Source of the DNA: an uncultured Phycisphaerales bacterium
GTDB lineage: Bacteria > Planctomycetota > Phycisphaerae > Phycisphaerales > SM1A02
Reading direction: 5' to 3'
DNA length: 64,000 nucleotides
Assembly: GCA_949373145.1 (NCBI GenBank)
Contig: CASICI010000006.1
Span: 48,581 to 112,580, forward strand
Positions 1-8,434 of this stretch are shown in pieces. Under the pieces are notes generated by a model. The model was given only the letters and a program-made list of their open reading frames with translations. It made no database searches and was not told the DNA's origin. Positions within the stretch are counted from its first letter, which is position 1; each line of letters opens with the position of its first letter. Both the position numbers and the translations under genes were made by a program.

Positions 1-335
1 GCAAGCTCCAGTTCATCGCCCGAAAACGGCTTGGTGACGTAGTCGAACGCGCCCTGGCGCATCGCACCGACCGCCGTCTCGATCGTGCCGTAGGCGGTCA
101 TGAAGATCACGGGAATACCGTCATCCAGCTTGAGAATCTCCTCCAGCAGTTCCAGGCCGTTCATGCCCGGCATCTGAAGATCGGTCACCACGATGTCGGG
201 GCGCTTTCCAGCGACCTTCTCGAGCGCCTGTTCACCACCACTTGCGGCCACAATCGTGTGCCCGCGACGGCCCAGAAGCGTCGCAACGCTGTCACGCATC
301 ATTTCCTTGTCGTCGACCACCAGGATCCTGCTCAT
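1..335 (-). CDS. NtrC/FlrC-type response regulator, receiver domain (partial, cut by window edge)
   Basis: Only the first 111 or so residues are inside the window. They form a standard CheY-like receiver: the N-terminus MSRILVVDDKEMMRD holds the acidic pair D8/D9, the likely phosphoacceptor is D52 in DIVVTDLQMPGMNG, a conserved Thr follows in FMTAYGTIETAV, and a conserved Lys lies in DYVTKPF. The ATG overlaps the stop of the upstream sensor kinase gene by 4 bp (ATGA), so the two are translationally coupled and probably form one two-component system. FlrC/FlgR-type regulators that drive sigma-54 flagellar promoters have this arrangement, and a sigma-54-like promoter precedes flgI in this window. 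The AAA+ and DNA-binding domains would lie beyond position 1, so the NtrC assignment is inference. Confidence 0.8.
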   Translation of the reverse strand, partial: MSRILVVDDKEMMRDSVATLLGRRGHTIVAASGGEQALEKVAGKRPDIVVTDLQMPGMNGLELLEEILKLDDGIPVIFMTAYGTIETAVGAMRQGAFDYVTKPFSGDELEL

Positions 336-1306
336 GTCGTACTCCGATTGGATTCGTAATTGTCAATTCGATCCAGGACCGCTCCGGAGAGCGAGATGCC
401 TGAATCTTCATTCGCCAAGTCCTGCTCGGCGGGAAAACTCATGATGATTCGTGCACCAGGCTCGGCATCCTCGATGGACAACGTTCCACCGTGGGCATCG
501 ACGATCCGATGAACGATCGCGAGTCCGAGCCCGGTGCCGGTCTCCCGCGTCGTGAAGAATGGGTTGAAGATTCGATCGCGAAGTTCCACTGGAATTCCGA
601 GACCATTGTCCTCGATGATGAAACGAAGATGTTCGATTCGTCCACCTTCAGCCGAGGTGCGCAGCATCGCTTGATCGACCGTCAGTCTGATGCAGGGGTT
701 GCTGACATCCTCCGAGACCAGAGCCTCGCACGCATTGCGCACCACGTTGGTCAAGGCCTGGGTGACCGGTCCGGGATCGACCATCGCAAGCATCTCGGGA
801 TCGACCCTGAAGTCGATGGCGACCGCATCACCCTCGAAGAACGGACTGTTCGCGGCGAGTGCCTGATTCACCAGATCCTCGGCGAGACAGGACCTCACGG
901 CCATCTTGGTGTCGCGTGCGAAATTCAGAACATCGCCGACGATGGCGTCGAGGGTTCGAATCGACCTTGAGACCTTGTCGCAGAGAACCTCCGCATCGGC
1001 ATTCCCTTCGACATCCTCTTTGAGAATGCCGACGTTCAGGGCCATCGCACCGAGAGGGTTTCTGATCTCGTGCGCGATCCCGGCCGCCATCTCACCAAGC
1101 GCCGCAAGACTCCTCGAACGCCGCAGGCGTTCATTCGCCTCCTCGAGCTCGGTGTTGAGACTCGCGACCTCGGCCCGAAGAACATCATGGGTTCGTTCGA
1201 GCTGGGAGGTGATCTCGGTGAAGGACTTCACCAACTCACTGAAATCAGACTGTGAAATCGAATCGAGCAGTGAATCAGAAGAGGTTTCAACGGGAAGTGA
1301 ACTCAT
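332..1306 (-). CDS. Sensor histidine kinase, flagellar FlrB/FleS-like
   Basis: A 324-residue soluble kinase with no membrane segment visible. An N-terminal coiled coil (about residues 20-65, rich in E, L and R) leads into the H-box GEMAAGIAHEIRNPLG with phosphoacceptor His79. The catalytic domain follows: N-box NVVRNACEAL, G1 box IEDNGLGIP, then FNPFFTTRETGTGLGLAIV. I chose the ATG at 1306 because a GGGAGGG Shine-Dalgarno lies 9 nt upstream; a TTG at 1315 would overlap the previous stop but would abut that same ribosome site. It is third in a coupled operon (TPR protein, FlgN-like protein, kinase, response regulator). The cytoplasmic PAS-less layout and the neighbours suggest it senses flagellar assembly state; that role is inference. 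Confidence 0.85.
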   Translation of the reverse strand: MSSLPVETSSDSLLDSISQSDFSELVKSFTEITSQLERTHDVLRAEVASLNTELEEANERLRRSRSLAALGEMAAGIAHEIRNPLGAMALNVGILKEDVEGNADAEVLCDKVSRSIRTLDAIVGDVLNFARDTKMAVRSCLAEDLVNQALAANSPFFEGDAVAIDFRVDPEMLAMVDPGPVTQALTNVVRNACEALVSEDVSNPCIRLTVDQAMLRTSAEGGRIEHLRFIIEDNGLGIPVELRDRIFNPFFTTRETGTGLGLAIVHRIVDAHGGTLSIEDAEPGARIIMSFPAEQDLANEDSGISLSGAVLDRIDNYESNRSTT

Positions 1307-1311
1307 GATCT

Positions 1312-1725
1312 TCAACCCTCCCTGTCTGAGAAACGGGCGGAGGGCTGGGCGGTCGCCGTCGGCTTGTAGACATCCCGAGCGACCAACGTCGTGTTCGCCT
1401 GACGCAACTGACCACCAAGATCACGAGTCAGTTCGGACATCAGCGTTTCCGCCTTGCGATCAGCCTCGAGGACGGTCTGAAGCTTGCCGTCGAGCGCGTG
1501 GACCATGGCACGCACGGCCGGGTCATCCTCGGATGACCCGAGCAGGCCGGGAACGCGTTCGGAGACTTCCACCATCGACTCGATGACGCGTGAGCGCTCC
1601 TCGATCAGTCGCGTGATGTCGTCCACATCACGCGATTCAAGCACGCTCGTCTGAGATGGGAGCGCTTCGATCAACGCATCGAGTTGATCGGAGATGGAGG
1701 TGAGCACAGCGAGGACTTCGGTCAT
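1312..1725 (-). CDS. FlgN/FliT-like coiled-coil protein
   Basis: A 137-residue, mostly helical protein beginning MTEVLAVLTSISDQLDALI. Its body has heptad-like spacing (LIEERSRVIESMVEVSERV, then LDGKLQTVLEADRKAETLM), as in small flagellar export chaperones of the FlgN/FliT type. The ATG at 1725 overlaps the stop of the TPR gene by 4 bp, which decides the start over a longer upstream reading. The stop lies just before the histidine kinase start. The chaperone assignment rests on size, helical pattern and the flagellar-type two-component genes downstream, not on a diagnostic motif; a kinase-regulatory coiled coil is an alternative. Confidence 0.5.
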   Translation of the reverse strand: MTEVLAVLTSISDQLDALIEALPSQTSVLESRDVDDITRLIEERSRVIESMVEVSERVPGLLGSSEDDPAVRAMVHALDGKLQTVLEADRKAETLMSELTRDLGGQLRQANTTLVARDVYKPTATAQPSARFSDREG

Positions 1726-4313
1726 TCGGTCACCCCCGCACGGGTCGAGCGCATCGGACGCCGCTCGAGCCAGACCTGCCATGAACCACGGTCGAACCGT
1801 GAGGCGGGAAAGCCGAAGGCCTCCTCGGGAAGCTGCTGCAGCCGGAGTTCCGCGCGCCGATGAGCCTTTCGGGCCTTTGCCGCGTCACCCAGAGCGCTCC
1901 AGCACTCGTCGAGCCGGACCAGTGCGTCGAGCGAGGTCGCTTCGGTGCGGTAGCGCCGTTCGATCTCTTCATACATGGGAACGCACAGCTCATGCCTGCC
2001 GAGATCGAAGACCGCATCGGCACGTCCGACGAAGGCATCACGAAGCATGGCGGAATCAAGCGAAGTCATCGAACCGGATGCCGAGTCGGCAAGAGCCTGG
2101 ACCACAAGCCCGAAGGACTCGGCGGCGGACTCCGTGTGCGAGATGAATCCATCAAGGGCCTCTTCACGCTCGAGGGCACCGAGGCCGGTGTTCTGGTGTC
2201 GTCCGCGATACACGCCGGCGGCCTTTTCGTGTGCTGAACCCAGCAGGAACGCGAGGTTGGGCACACGGGAGTCATCCGAGTAGCGCCGGATCGTCGCATC
2301 GATCATGGAGATCGCGGCACTGCCAGCATCCATCTCGTAGAGCAACCGACTCAGGGCGAACCGCGCCTCCTGGTATTCGAGCGCTTCGGGCCCGATCCCC
2401 GCGACACCGGTGACGATGGGTTCAAGGCGGGAACGAGCCTCCTGCGGACGCTCGAGCGCCACCAGACAACGAGCACTTTCCACGCGAGCCGACGCACTGT
2501 AGACGCCACTGCCATGAACTTCGACGAGCTCGTCGTACGCCTCGAGAGCCGCTTCGAATTCCAGTTGCGAATGCAGGACCTTGGCATACCGATACGCGAT
2601 CTCCGCACGCCTCGAATCATCACGACCGGTCACATCCAGGTAGCCGAGATAGGCTTCGACCGCACGTTCTCGATCGGCACCGAGATCGAAACAACGACCG
2701 GATGACGCCTGAGCACGAGACCAGTTCTCAGCCCCTTCATCCAAGCCGATGAATCGAACGGCCAGTCGACCGTACAGTTCTCCCGCACGACGAAAGTGAA
2801 TGGAGGCACGACGGCGGTCGTCCGAGCTGATCGAGTCCATGGCGATCGAGAAAAGTGGTTCGAGGTCCTCTTTCTCGTGCCCGAAGACGGAAGCGGCAAG
2901 CACGCGATGGGCGCGGGCCGCGTACTCGAGCACGTCGTGGTCCGAATCGAGGGTGCCACTTTTCTCGAGAATGGCGGAGAAGCCGATCGCGTCCAGGGGG
3001 CGCGCCTCGATGACGGCGGCACGAACCTGCTCACCAAGAGAGGAGCTGAGCTTGGCACCAAGGGGATCATCGGGACCGGCAAGCCCGGCAAGCACCGCTT
3101 CATAATCCGTCAGCGCTCCGGGGTGATTCCCAAAGGCCGCATGCGCCTCAGCACGAAGAAGCGACACTTCCAGTCGCACCGCTGGATCAGGGTTACGAGC
3201 CAGAACGAGATCGAAGCCCGCGATGGCATCCTCGAAATTCCGCTCGGACATCTGCAACCAGGCCATGCCGGCTTCAGCTCTCGAGTGCTCGGGATCTCCC
3301 GGTGGCAGCGCTTCGAGCGCCACCTCGAGGGCCGTTCGCGCGGAGTCGTTTTCACCGGAGGCGAGCCACAGACGGCCAAGGACCGAGTGCAAAGGGCCGA
3401 GCCAGTCGGCACGAACCAGTTCCGAGTCTGGTGCGGAATCGGCCATGCGTGCATCAAGGCGGCGCATGCCGCGCAGGAGATGATCAAGACCATCGTTGAC
3501 CAATGCGGGTTCACGTTCGGTTTCCGAAAGTTGAAGCCTGAGATCCGCCGCGGTGAACAGGGACCAGGCCGCGTCCGCACCGGAGACCTCGGGCGACGTT
3601 GCAGACTCATCCAATTGTCGAAGCAGGCGAGGAACGAGTCCTTGCTCTCCAGCCTTGGCGCGAGCCACCAGAAGCCTCAGAAGACGCTGCCGAACCTCGG
3701 CAGGCGTGTCGAGGCCGTGCCCGGATTCGAACCCCGCGAAGGCTGCGTCGTATTGCCCCAGCGCAGCCAGCGCGGATGCTCGGCGGGCTTCCTGTTCAGG
3801 AGAGAGTGAGAGCCCACAGGCCTGAGCGCCTTCGTAGGAACTGAGAACACGTTGATCATTCCTGAGACGCTCGGGCTGGCGAGACTCGAGATCCGCCTGC
3901 GCCAGAAGAATCCTGCCTTCGAAGACATCGTGCGCGCCCGTGTCATCGGCCGCTCTGACCGCCTTGGCGAGAATCACTCGAGCCTCATCCAATCGACCCT
4001 CGACGATTCGTTGCTGCACGAGTTCGAACAAGGCCTCCGGATCGGCATCGGAGCCTTGAGCACCCTTGAGTGCGAAGAACCCCGCAGCGATCAGCACCGT
4101 GCTCAGAAGAATGACGGGAAACTGCCATGCCGATCCCCAGGACGCGGCCGCGACGTGAGATGTCTCCTCGACGGCGTCCGCGCCGGAGGCGGATACGTCC
4201 GAAGAGACAGCGTCGTTCGAGTCGTCCTCGAAGGGGGTGGTGCTTGATTCTGTTCGCCGAGCTTCTCCCGTGACGGGGGAAGTCCCTGGCCCGCTTGACC
4301 TTGCGTCGTGCAT
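1722..4313 (-). CDS. Membrane-anchored TPR-repeat protein
   Basis: An 863-residue protein. An acidic, Ser-rich N-terminal cytoplasmic tail (about 60 residues) is followed by one transmembrane helix near residues 62-82 (FPVILLSTVLIAAGFFAL), then a long helical solenoid of degenerate tetratricopeptide repeats. Typical pieces are YDAAFAGFESGHG, FEDAIAGFDLVLARNPDP and FEAALEAYDELVEVHG. The topology predicts that the solenoid lies in the periplasm. It heads a coupled operon with a FlgN-like protein, a sensor kinase and an NtrC-type regulator, so it may scaffold an envelope complex read by the kinase. No enzymatic motif is visible and its partner is unknown. A 176-bp gap (4314-4489) separates it from the operon upstream; I see no gene there. 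Confidence 0.75.
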   Translation of the reverse strand: MHDARSSGPGTSPVTGEARRTESSTTPFEDDSNDAVSSDVSASGADAVEETSHVAAASWGSAWQFPVILLSTVLIAAGFFALKGAQGSDADPEALFELVQQRIVEGRLDEARVILAKAVRAADDTGAHDVFEGRILLAQADLESRQPERLRNDQRVLSSYEGAQACGLSLSPEQEARRASALAALGQYDAAFAGFESGHGLDTPAEVRQRLLRLLVARAKAGEQGLVPRLLRQLDESATSPEVSGADAAWSLFTAADLRLQLSETEREPALVNDGLDHLLRGMRRLDARMADSAPDSELVRADWLGPLHSVLGRLWLASGENDSARTALEVALEALPPGDPEHSRAEAGMAWLQMSERNFEDAIAGFDLVLARNPDPAVRLEVSLLRAEAHAAFGNHPGALTDYEAVLAGLAGPDDPLGAKLSSSLGEQVRAAVIEARPLDAIGFSAILEKSGTLDSDHDVLEYAARAHRVLAASVFGHEKEDLEPLFSIAMDSISSDDRRRASIHFRRAGELYGRLAVRFIGLDEGAENWSRAQASSGRCFDLGADRERAVEAYLGYLDVTGRDDSRRAEIAYRYAKVLHSQLEFEAALEAYDELVEVHGSGVYSASARVESARCLVALERPQEARSRLEPIVTGVAGIGPEALEYQEARFALSRLLYEMDAGSAAISMIDATIRRYSDDSRVPNLAFLLGSAHEKAAGVYRGRHQNTGLGALEREEALDGFISHTESAAESFGLVVQALADSASGSMTSLDSAMLRDAFVGRADAVFDLGRHELCVPMYEEIERRYRTEATSLDALVRLDECWSALGDAAKARKAHRRAELRLQQLPEEAFGFPASRFDRGSWQVWLERRPMRSTRAGVTE

Positions 4314-4489
4314 GAGATCCTCTCAAGGCCCACCATTCGATGGACTGCGACGTCACGGCACATCCTGTGCCGCACTCCTACATCGGCGAGCCAGTGCAAA
4401 AGGCTCCAACATGAGCGAGAAACTTCGGCAGAAATTGCCCGAAGAGCGAAAAGCGCTCCCGCGGCTGGACAACTCGGGCCGGGATCAAG

Positions 4490-6061
4490 TCATTCAGAAT
4501 TCGGCATCTTTCGCGTAAGTCGTGTGTCGGCCACGACCGTTCGCGAGACGGACTCGGGAATTCCCTGGCGAGCGGGAGACAGAAGACAGAAGACGGCGAG
4601 AATCGGCGCGAAGAGCACCACGCCCTTGAAGAAGGTGCGAAGAAGAAGTGCGCTCGCCCGAGGTGCGGAGCCGTCACTGGCCAGAACACATCCCCCGAAA
4701 AGGCGCTTCCCAAGGGAACGACCGAACCAGAGCTCCGAGAGACAACTGTGCAGAAGCGTGCTGCCGATCACCACCAGCCCGGGCACACTCAAGGCGAACT
4801 CGACGTTCCAGATCGGAAGGACGTCCGTCCTTGGCGCTTCAATGCCCAGGAGCAGCACCAGCGCGATGCCGGGCATCAGATCGACACCGAACGCCAGAAG
4901 CCTTCGACCGATCGAGAGCGGCTGCACCCCCATCAGCAAGGGGAGATCCGGAGGCTCGGTCGGCTGGAGAAAGATGATGGCGAGCAGCGCCGCGACGACC
5001 ATCATGCCGAGCACCGGGAGATGGATCCATTCCTGGACCTCCAACGGAGGTGCTGCCCAGGACACCGCCGGGCGTTGCTTCCCGGTGAGGGAATCGATTT
5101 CGCTCACCAGGACCTGAGTCTTTTCATCGGTGGAAAGGACCATGATCCTCGCCCCCAGACCTGCGATTCCCCAGGCCCCTTCGGGAATGGGGTAGGTCCC
5201 CAGACGAAGCACGGTGCCCCCCCGGGTCATCACCAGCTCGAACTGGGGGCGACCGGACTCAGGGTCCAGCCCCGAGGTCGTGAGCGCGAAGATGAGTCGG
5301 TTCTCACCACTTGCCACCCGGAGCAGACTGGCGTAGGTGAAGTCCATGGTCTGCTGAGACCATGTCGAGTCGGATCGAAGATGCAGGATCGCAGTCCCGT
5401 CGGGCGACCCTGAAAGCAGTGCGAGCCGATCTTCCTGAGAAGGCACGACCCTCTGCTGCTCAAGGCGCTGCAGGGCGTCGGGCCCATCGACCACCGTCCA
5501 TTGATAGGCTCGCTGCTCGAGAAGACGCGCGCCCTCATCAAGAGGGTCATCCTGCCCACCACCACGGGTTCGAGTGATCCCCTTCGCCGCCTTCATGCTT
5601 GGAAGCTCGAGCACCACCGGGCCGTTGGTGGTGCTCACCAGGCCACCGAAGCCATCCAGAAACGGAACGCTGGCCAAGGAGTCCCAACCGCTCAAGGGAA
5701 GTTCGTAATAGGTTCCGGTCGCCTCGTTGCGCTGGACTTCGATGGACACCAGATCCATCGAGTCCATGGTCGGAAGTGGCGGATCGAACAGAACGAAGAC
5801 ACGATTCCCGGAGGCTGAAAGTGCCTTCGGTCGATATTGAAACGTCCGAGCGACCCGGGCGTAAGGCCCTTCCATGTCCGCGCCATGATGAAGAAGCCGC
5901 CATTCACCAGGCACCTTCGAGTTTCGAACCACCACCCAGAGATTGCCGTCAGCCGAGGCGGTGCGCAGTTCGGACTGGACCTGGGCGGCGTATCCCGGCG
6001 TGATGAGAAAGGCGATCCACGCAAGACACAGAAGCCCCCACTTCTTCAGTGGGCGTTGCAT
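4490..6061 (-). CDS. RDD-domain membrane protein with large extracytoplasmic N-terminal region
   Basis: A 523-residue protein starting MQRPLKKWGLLCLAWIAFL, a clear signal peptide with probable cleavage after PGYAA. The ATG at 6061 is preferred to a TTG at 6091 because it places the charged n-region directly before the hydrophobic core. Residues of about 30-330 form a beta-rich extracytoplasmic domain with propeller-like strands and no known motif. The last 170 residues hold several transmembrane helices: GMMVVAALLAIIFL, then the RDD signature in RRLLAFGVDLMPGIALVLLLG, then GSTLLHSCLSELWFGRSLG and a terminal helix pair. RDD proteins are poorly understood and are linked to transport or stress. 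It lies downstream of a lipoprotein gene and a small Cys-motif gene in an apparent operon. Confidence 0.7.
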   Translation of the reverse strand: MQRPLKKWGLLCLAWIAFLITPGYAAQVQSELRTASADGNLWVVVRNSKVPGEWRLLHHGADMEGPYARVARTFQYRPKALSASGNRVFVLFDPPLPTMDSMDLVSIEVQRNEATGTYYELPLSGWDSLASVPFLDGFGGLVSTTNGPVVLELPSMKAAKGITRTRGGGQDDPLDEGARLLEQRAYQWTVVDGPDALQRLEQQRVVPSQEDRLALLSGSPDGTAILHLRSDSTWSQQTMDFTYASLLRVASGENRLIFALTTSGLDPESGRPQFELVMTRGGTVLRLGTYPIPEGAWGIAGLGARIMVLSTDEKTQVLVSEIDSLTGKQRPAVSWAAPPLEVQEWIHLPVLGMMVVAALLAIIFLQPTEPPDLPLLMGVQPLSIGRRLLAFGVDLMPGIALVLLLGIEAPRTDVLPIWNVEFALSVPGLVVIGSTLLHSCLSELWFGRSLGKRLFGGCVLASDGSAPRASALLLRTFFKGVVLFAPILAVFCLLSPARQGIPESVSRTVVADTRLTRKMPNSE

Positions 6062-6087
6062 GGTGACGGGATGTGCAGGCAATGTAT

Positions 6088-6964
6088 TCAACGTGAGACG
6101 TACTCGACCTCGCCGGGGCGAAAGGTCTTCATGAGTTGTTCGAGATCGAAGAGCCGGGGGCGGATGCCGGTCCCTCGAGCCGTTGGGCGATTGAAGAAGA
6201 GCCGAACGTCGGCTCCGTCATGGGCAAGCGTCAGGTAGACCTTCCGAGGAAACTGAGGCCAGGCACCCAACGGCATGTCTTGTGCGGCGATGGGTTCGTA
6301 GGCGGAAAGCCGGGCGGTCGCGAGGACCTCGTCATCCTCGGCCAGTGCGACGATTTCTGCGGGAAGCAGAGTCTTTGAATCAAGGTGCCAGCGAGTCCGT
6401 CGCCAGACCCCCTCCGAGTCGCTCACCGTGATGAATCGAACCCGGCCCTGGTCATCGAAACCCAGCGTCTCTTCGTCGATTCGGTCGTAGGGAAGCAGAC
6501 CCGCCAGATGAAGAAGCCGATCGGGGTTGAGCAGTCCCTGACCGGGCCCGATCGAAAAACCGCCCGAATCGCCGGGCGGGAGTACCACCAGACGGACCGG
6601 CTCAGCCATCAATTCGAAGATCCACCAGGCAGCTCCATCGGAACCGACCCACAGGAATCGCTCGCCGAGTTTTCGCAAGCGAAGCGCGAAGCTGCGCATC
6701 GTCACGCCAGAGTTCGAGGGCACATTCCTCGAATGTGGTGCCGCTTTCATCACGAGTCCTCAGCTCAAGCGTGCCACCGGATTGCAGCTTGGCCATCTTT
6801 CCAGTTCGAAGCACTTGCCGCTCGTTCAATATCTGAATGGAGGGCGGTGCCATGCCTGCGTCGTTGCGCGGACCGGAACCGGCACAGCCTGCCAGAGAAC
6901 CCAGGATCAGCGTGCAGAGCACAGCGAGTCGAACTCTCCGTCCCAGCGTGGTGCTTGAAGTCAT
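6088..6964 (-). CDS. Lipoprotein of unknown function (one frameshift)
   Basis: Read across one frameshift, this is a protein of about 290 residues. It begins MTSSTTLGRRVRLAVLCTL and has a lipobox LAGC, so it should be exported and lipid-anchored. GGAGG sits 7 nt before the ATG at 6964. The first frame runs to LELWRDDAQLRASLAK and the second resumes with LGERFLWVGSDGAAWWIF. Removing one A from the A4 run at 6670-6673 (T4 on the plus strand) joins them smoothly. The C-terminal part has alternating strands and ends EQLMKTFRPGEVEYVSR, vaguely like LolA/LppX-fold outer-membrane lipoprotein carriers; I do not claim membership. It overlaps or abuts both neighbouring genes, so it is part of the RDD operon. 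Confidence 0.65.
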
Positions 6965-6993
6965 GACAAACCTCCGATCGATGGACATCGACA

Positions 6994-7551
6994 TCATTCC
7001 GAGACGCCGTCATCCGCCATGATTTCACCGAGCTCATCAGCGATGGCTCTGGCGTCGTCCTCGCCGATCTTCGGATCCAGCAGCTCGATGGGTGGACGTT
7101 CAGGATCGGACCCCTTGCGACGAAGATGAAAGACGTTGCCTTCGTCGGTGGAGATGGTGCCGTCGAGACGAAAGAGACGTTTTCGAACCAGAATCAGTCC
7201 GAGGACCCAGCGAAAGGCGCGCCGTCGGGGGTCGTCTTCCTCACCGAGGCGGTCGAAGAGATCCATGAGAGCGTCATCGTCGACCAGAAGTCGCCTGGCT
7301 CCACCTGGTTCGGGAATCGATGAACGCCACCAACTGAAGAGGCGTTCAGGTCTGGCTCCGGCATCCCAGGCCTCGACGGAATAGTCGTATCGGACCATAC
7401 CGAGGGCCAAACCTTCCTGTTCTCCCTCGAGAGGCTCGCAGAGTGCAGCCACGCAAGGTGTGCCCGGTTCAAGAGATCGGCCGGTTTCGGCACACAAGCC
7501 CGTTGATTTGCCAAGCTGGTACCCAGAGGCAGTTGGTGAGGATCGCTTCAT
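6994..7551 (-). CDS. Conserved hypothetical protein with N-terminal Cys cluster
   Basis: A 185-residue soluble protein beginning MKRSSPTASGYQLGKSTGLC. Cysteines at 20, 33 and 38 (GLCAETGRSLEPGTPCVAAL, then CE) could make a small metal-binding knuckle. The rest is charged and helical (FDRLGEEDDPRRRAFRWVLG) and ends with an acidic tail. I chose the ATG at 7551; two in-frame GTG codons lie directly upstream. It is first in a run with the lipoprotein and RDD genes: its stop overlaps an ATG just ahead of the lipoprotein start. I do not recognise the family. The promoter should lie in the short divergent gap shared with cdaA. Confidence 0.6.
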   Translation of the reverse strand: MKRSSPTASGYQLGKSTGLCAETGRSLEPGTPCVAALCEPLEGEQEGLALGMVRYDYSVEAWDAGARPERLFSWWRSSIPEPGGARRLLVDDDALMDLFDRLGEEDDPRRRAFRWVLGLILVRKRLFRLDGTISTDEGNVFHLRRKGSDPERPPIELLDPKIGEDDARAIADELGEIMADDGVSE

Positions 7552-7609
7552 CACCACAGTCTAGCGTTCAAAGCGAAGTGCAGCGGGTTCCCTATACTCG
7601 TGAACACTT

Positions 7610-8434
7610 GTGAATACCGACAGCATCCTTCAATTCTTCCGCGGCTACCCGACATGGGAAGTCCTTCTCGAACTGGCCATCATCTGGGCCTGCGTCTACA
7701 TGGTGTTCCGCTTCCTGCAGGGCACTCGTGGAGCGGGCGTGATCAAGGGCTTTGCCGTCGTCATCGTTCTCCTGGTCCTGGGTTTTCAGTTGATCGGTGA
7801 GAGCAGCAGCGTCCTGGGACGCATCAAGTACATCTCAAACCAGCTTCTCAGCCTGCTGGCGGTCCTGCTGGTGGTCGTGTTCCAGCCGGAATTGAGACAG
7901 GCGATGATCCGACTGGGAAACACGCGGATCCTCGGACGAAGAAATCCACGAGTCACCAGAGTCGCCGATTCGGTCACGGATGCGGTGGAATTTCTCTCCA
8001 AGAATTCATTCGGGGCCATCATGGTCATCGAACGCAGCGGACGCCTGGGCGGTCTCACCGAGAACGGTGTCCAGCTCGACGCACTGATCACTCCGAGGCT
8101 GCTGGAGACGATCTTCTGGCCCAATTCACCATTGCACGATCTCGCGGTCGTGATTCGCGGAGATCGAGTGGTCGCAGCCAGCGTCCAGCTCCCTCTGGCG
8201 GAAACCGGTGCGATCACGAATCAACTCGGCTCGCGGCACCGCGCCGCGGTGGGCATCTCGACCGAAAGCGACTGCCTGGTGGTCATCGTCAGCGAGGAAC
8301 GTGGCGAAGCCCGGCTCTCTGAATACGGCACGCTTACTCAACCCATCCCCATGCCAGAATTCAAGGCGGCCCTGCTCGAACGGCTGCAGGTCACCCCCAC
8401 TCCCGAAACGACGCCAGGGGAGACGGACTCATGA
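7610..8434 (+). CDS. cdaA: CdaA-type diadenylate cyclase (DGA motif reads DLA)
   Basis: A 274-residue protein with the CdaA layout: three N-terminal transmembrane helices (about residues 18-36, 43-62 and 76-91), then a DAC domain that would make c-di-AMP from two ATP. Family landmarks are VVVFQPELRQAMIRLG, FGAIMVIERSGRLGG, IFWPNSPLHDLAVVIRGDR and LGSRHRAAVGISTESD. The RHR motif is intact (R209-H210-R211). The normally invariant DGA motif is D177-L178-A179 here, with Leu (CTC at 8141-8143) replacing the Gly. The start is a GTG at 7610 with no obvious ribosome site. The gene overlaps the YbbR gene by 4 bp, the usual cdaA-cdaR pairing. Whether this enzyme is active with DLA is open. Confidence 0.9.
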   Translation: MNTDSILQFFRGYPTWEVLLELAIIWACVYMVFRFLQGTRGAGVIKGFAVVIVLLVLGFQLIGESSSVLGRIKYISNQLLSLLAVLLVVVFQPELRQAMIRLGNTRILGRRNPRVTRVADSVTDAVEFLSKNSFGAIMVIERSGRLGGLTENGVQLDALITPRLLETIFWPNSPLHDLAVVIRGDRVVAASVQLPLAETGAITNQLGSRHRAAVGISTESDCLVVIVSEERGEARLSEYGTLTQPIPMPEFKAALLERLQVTPTPETTPGETDS

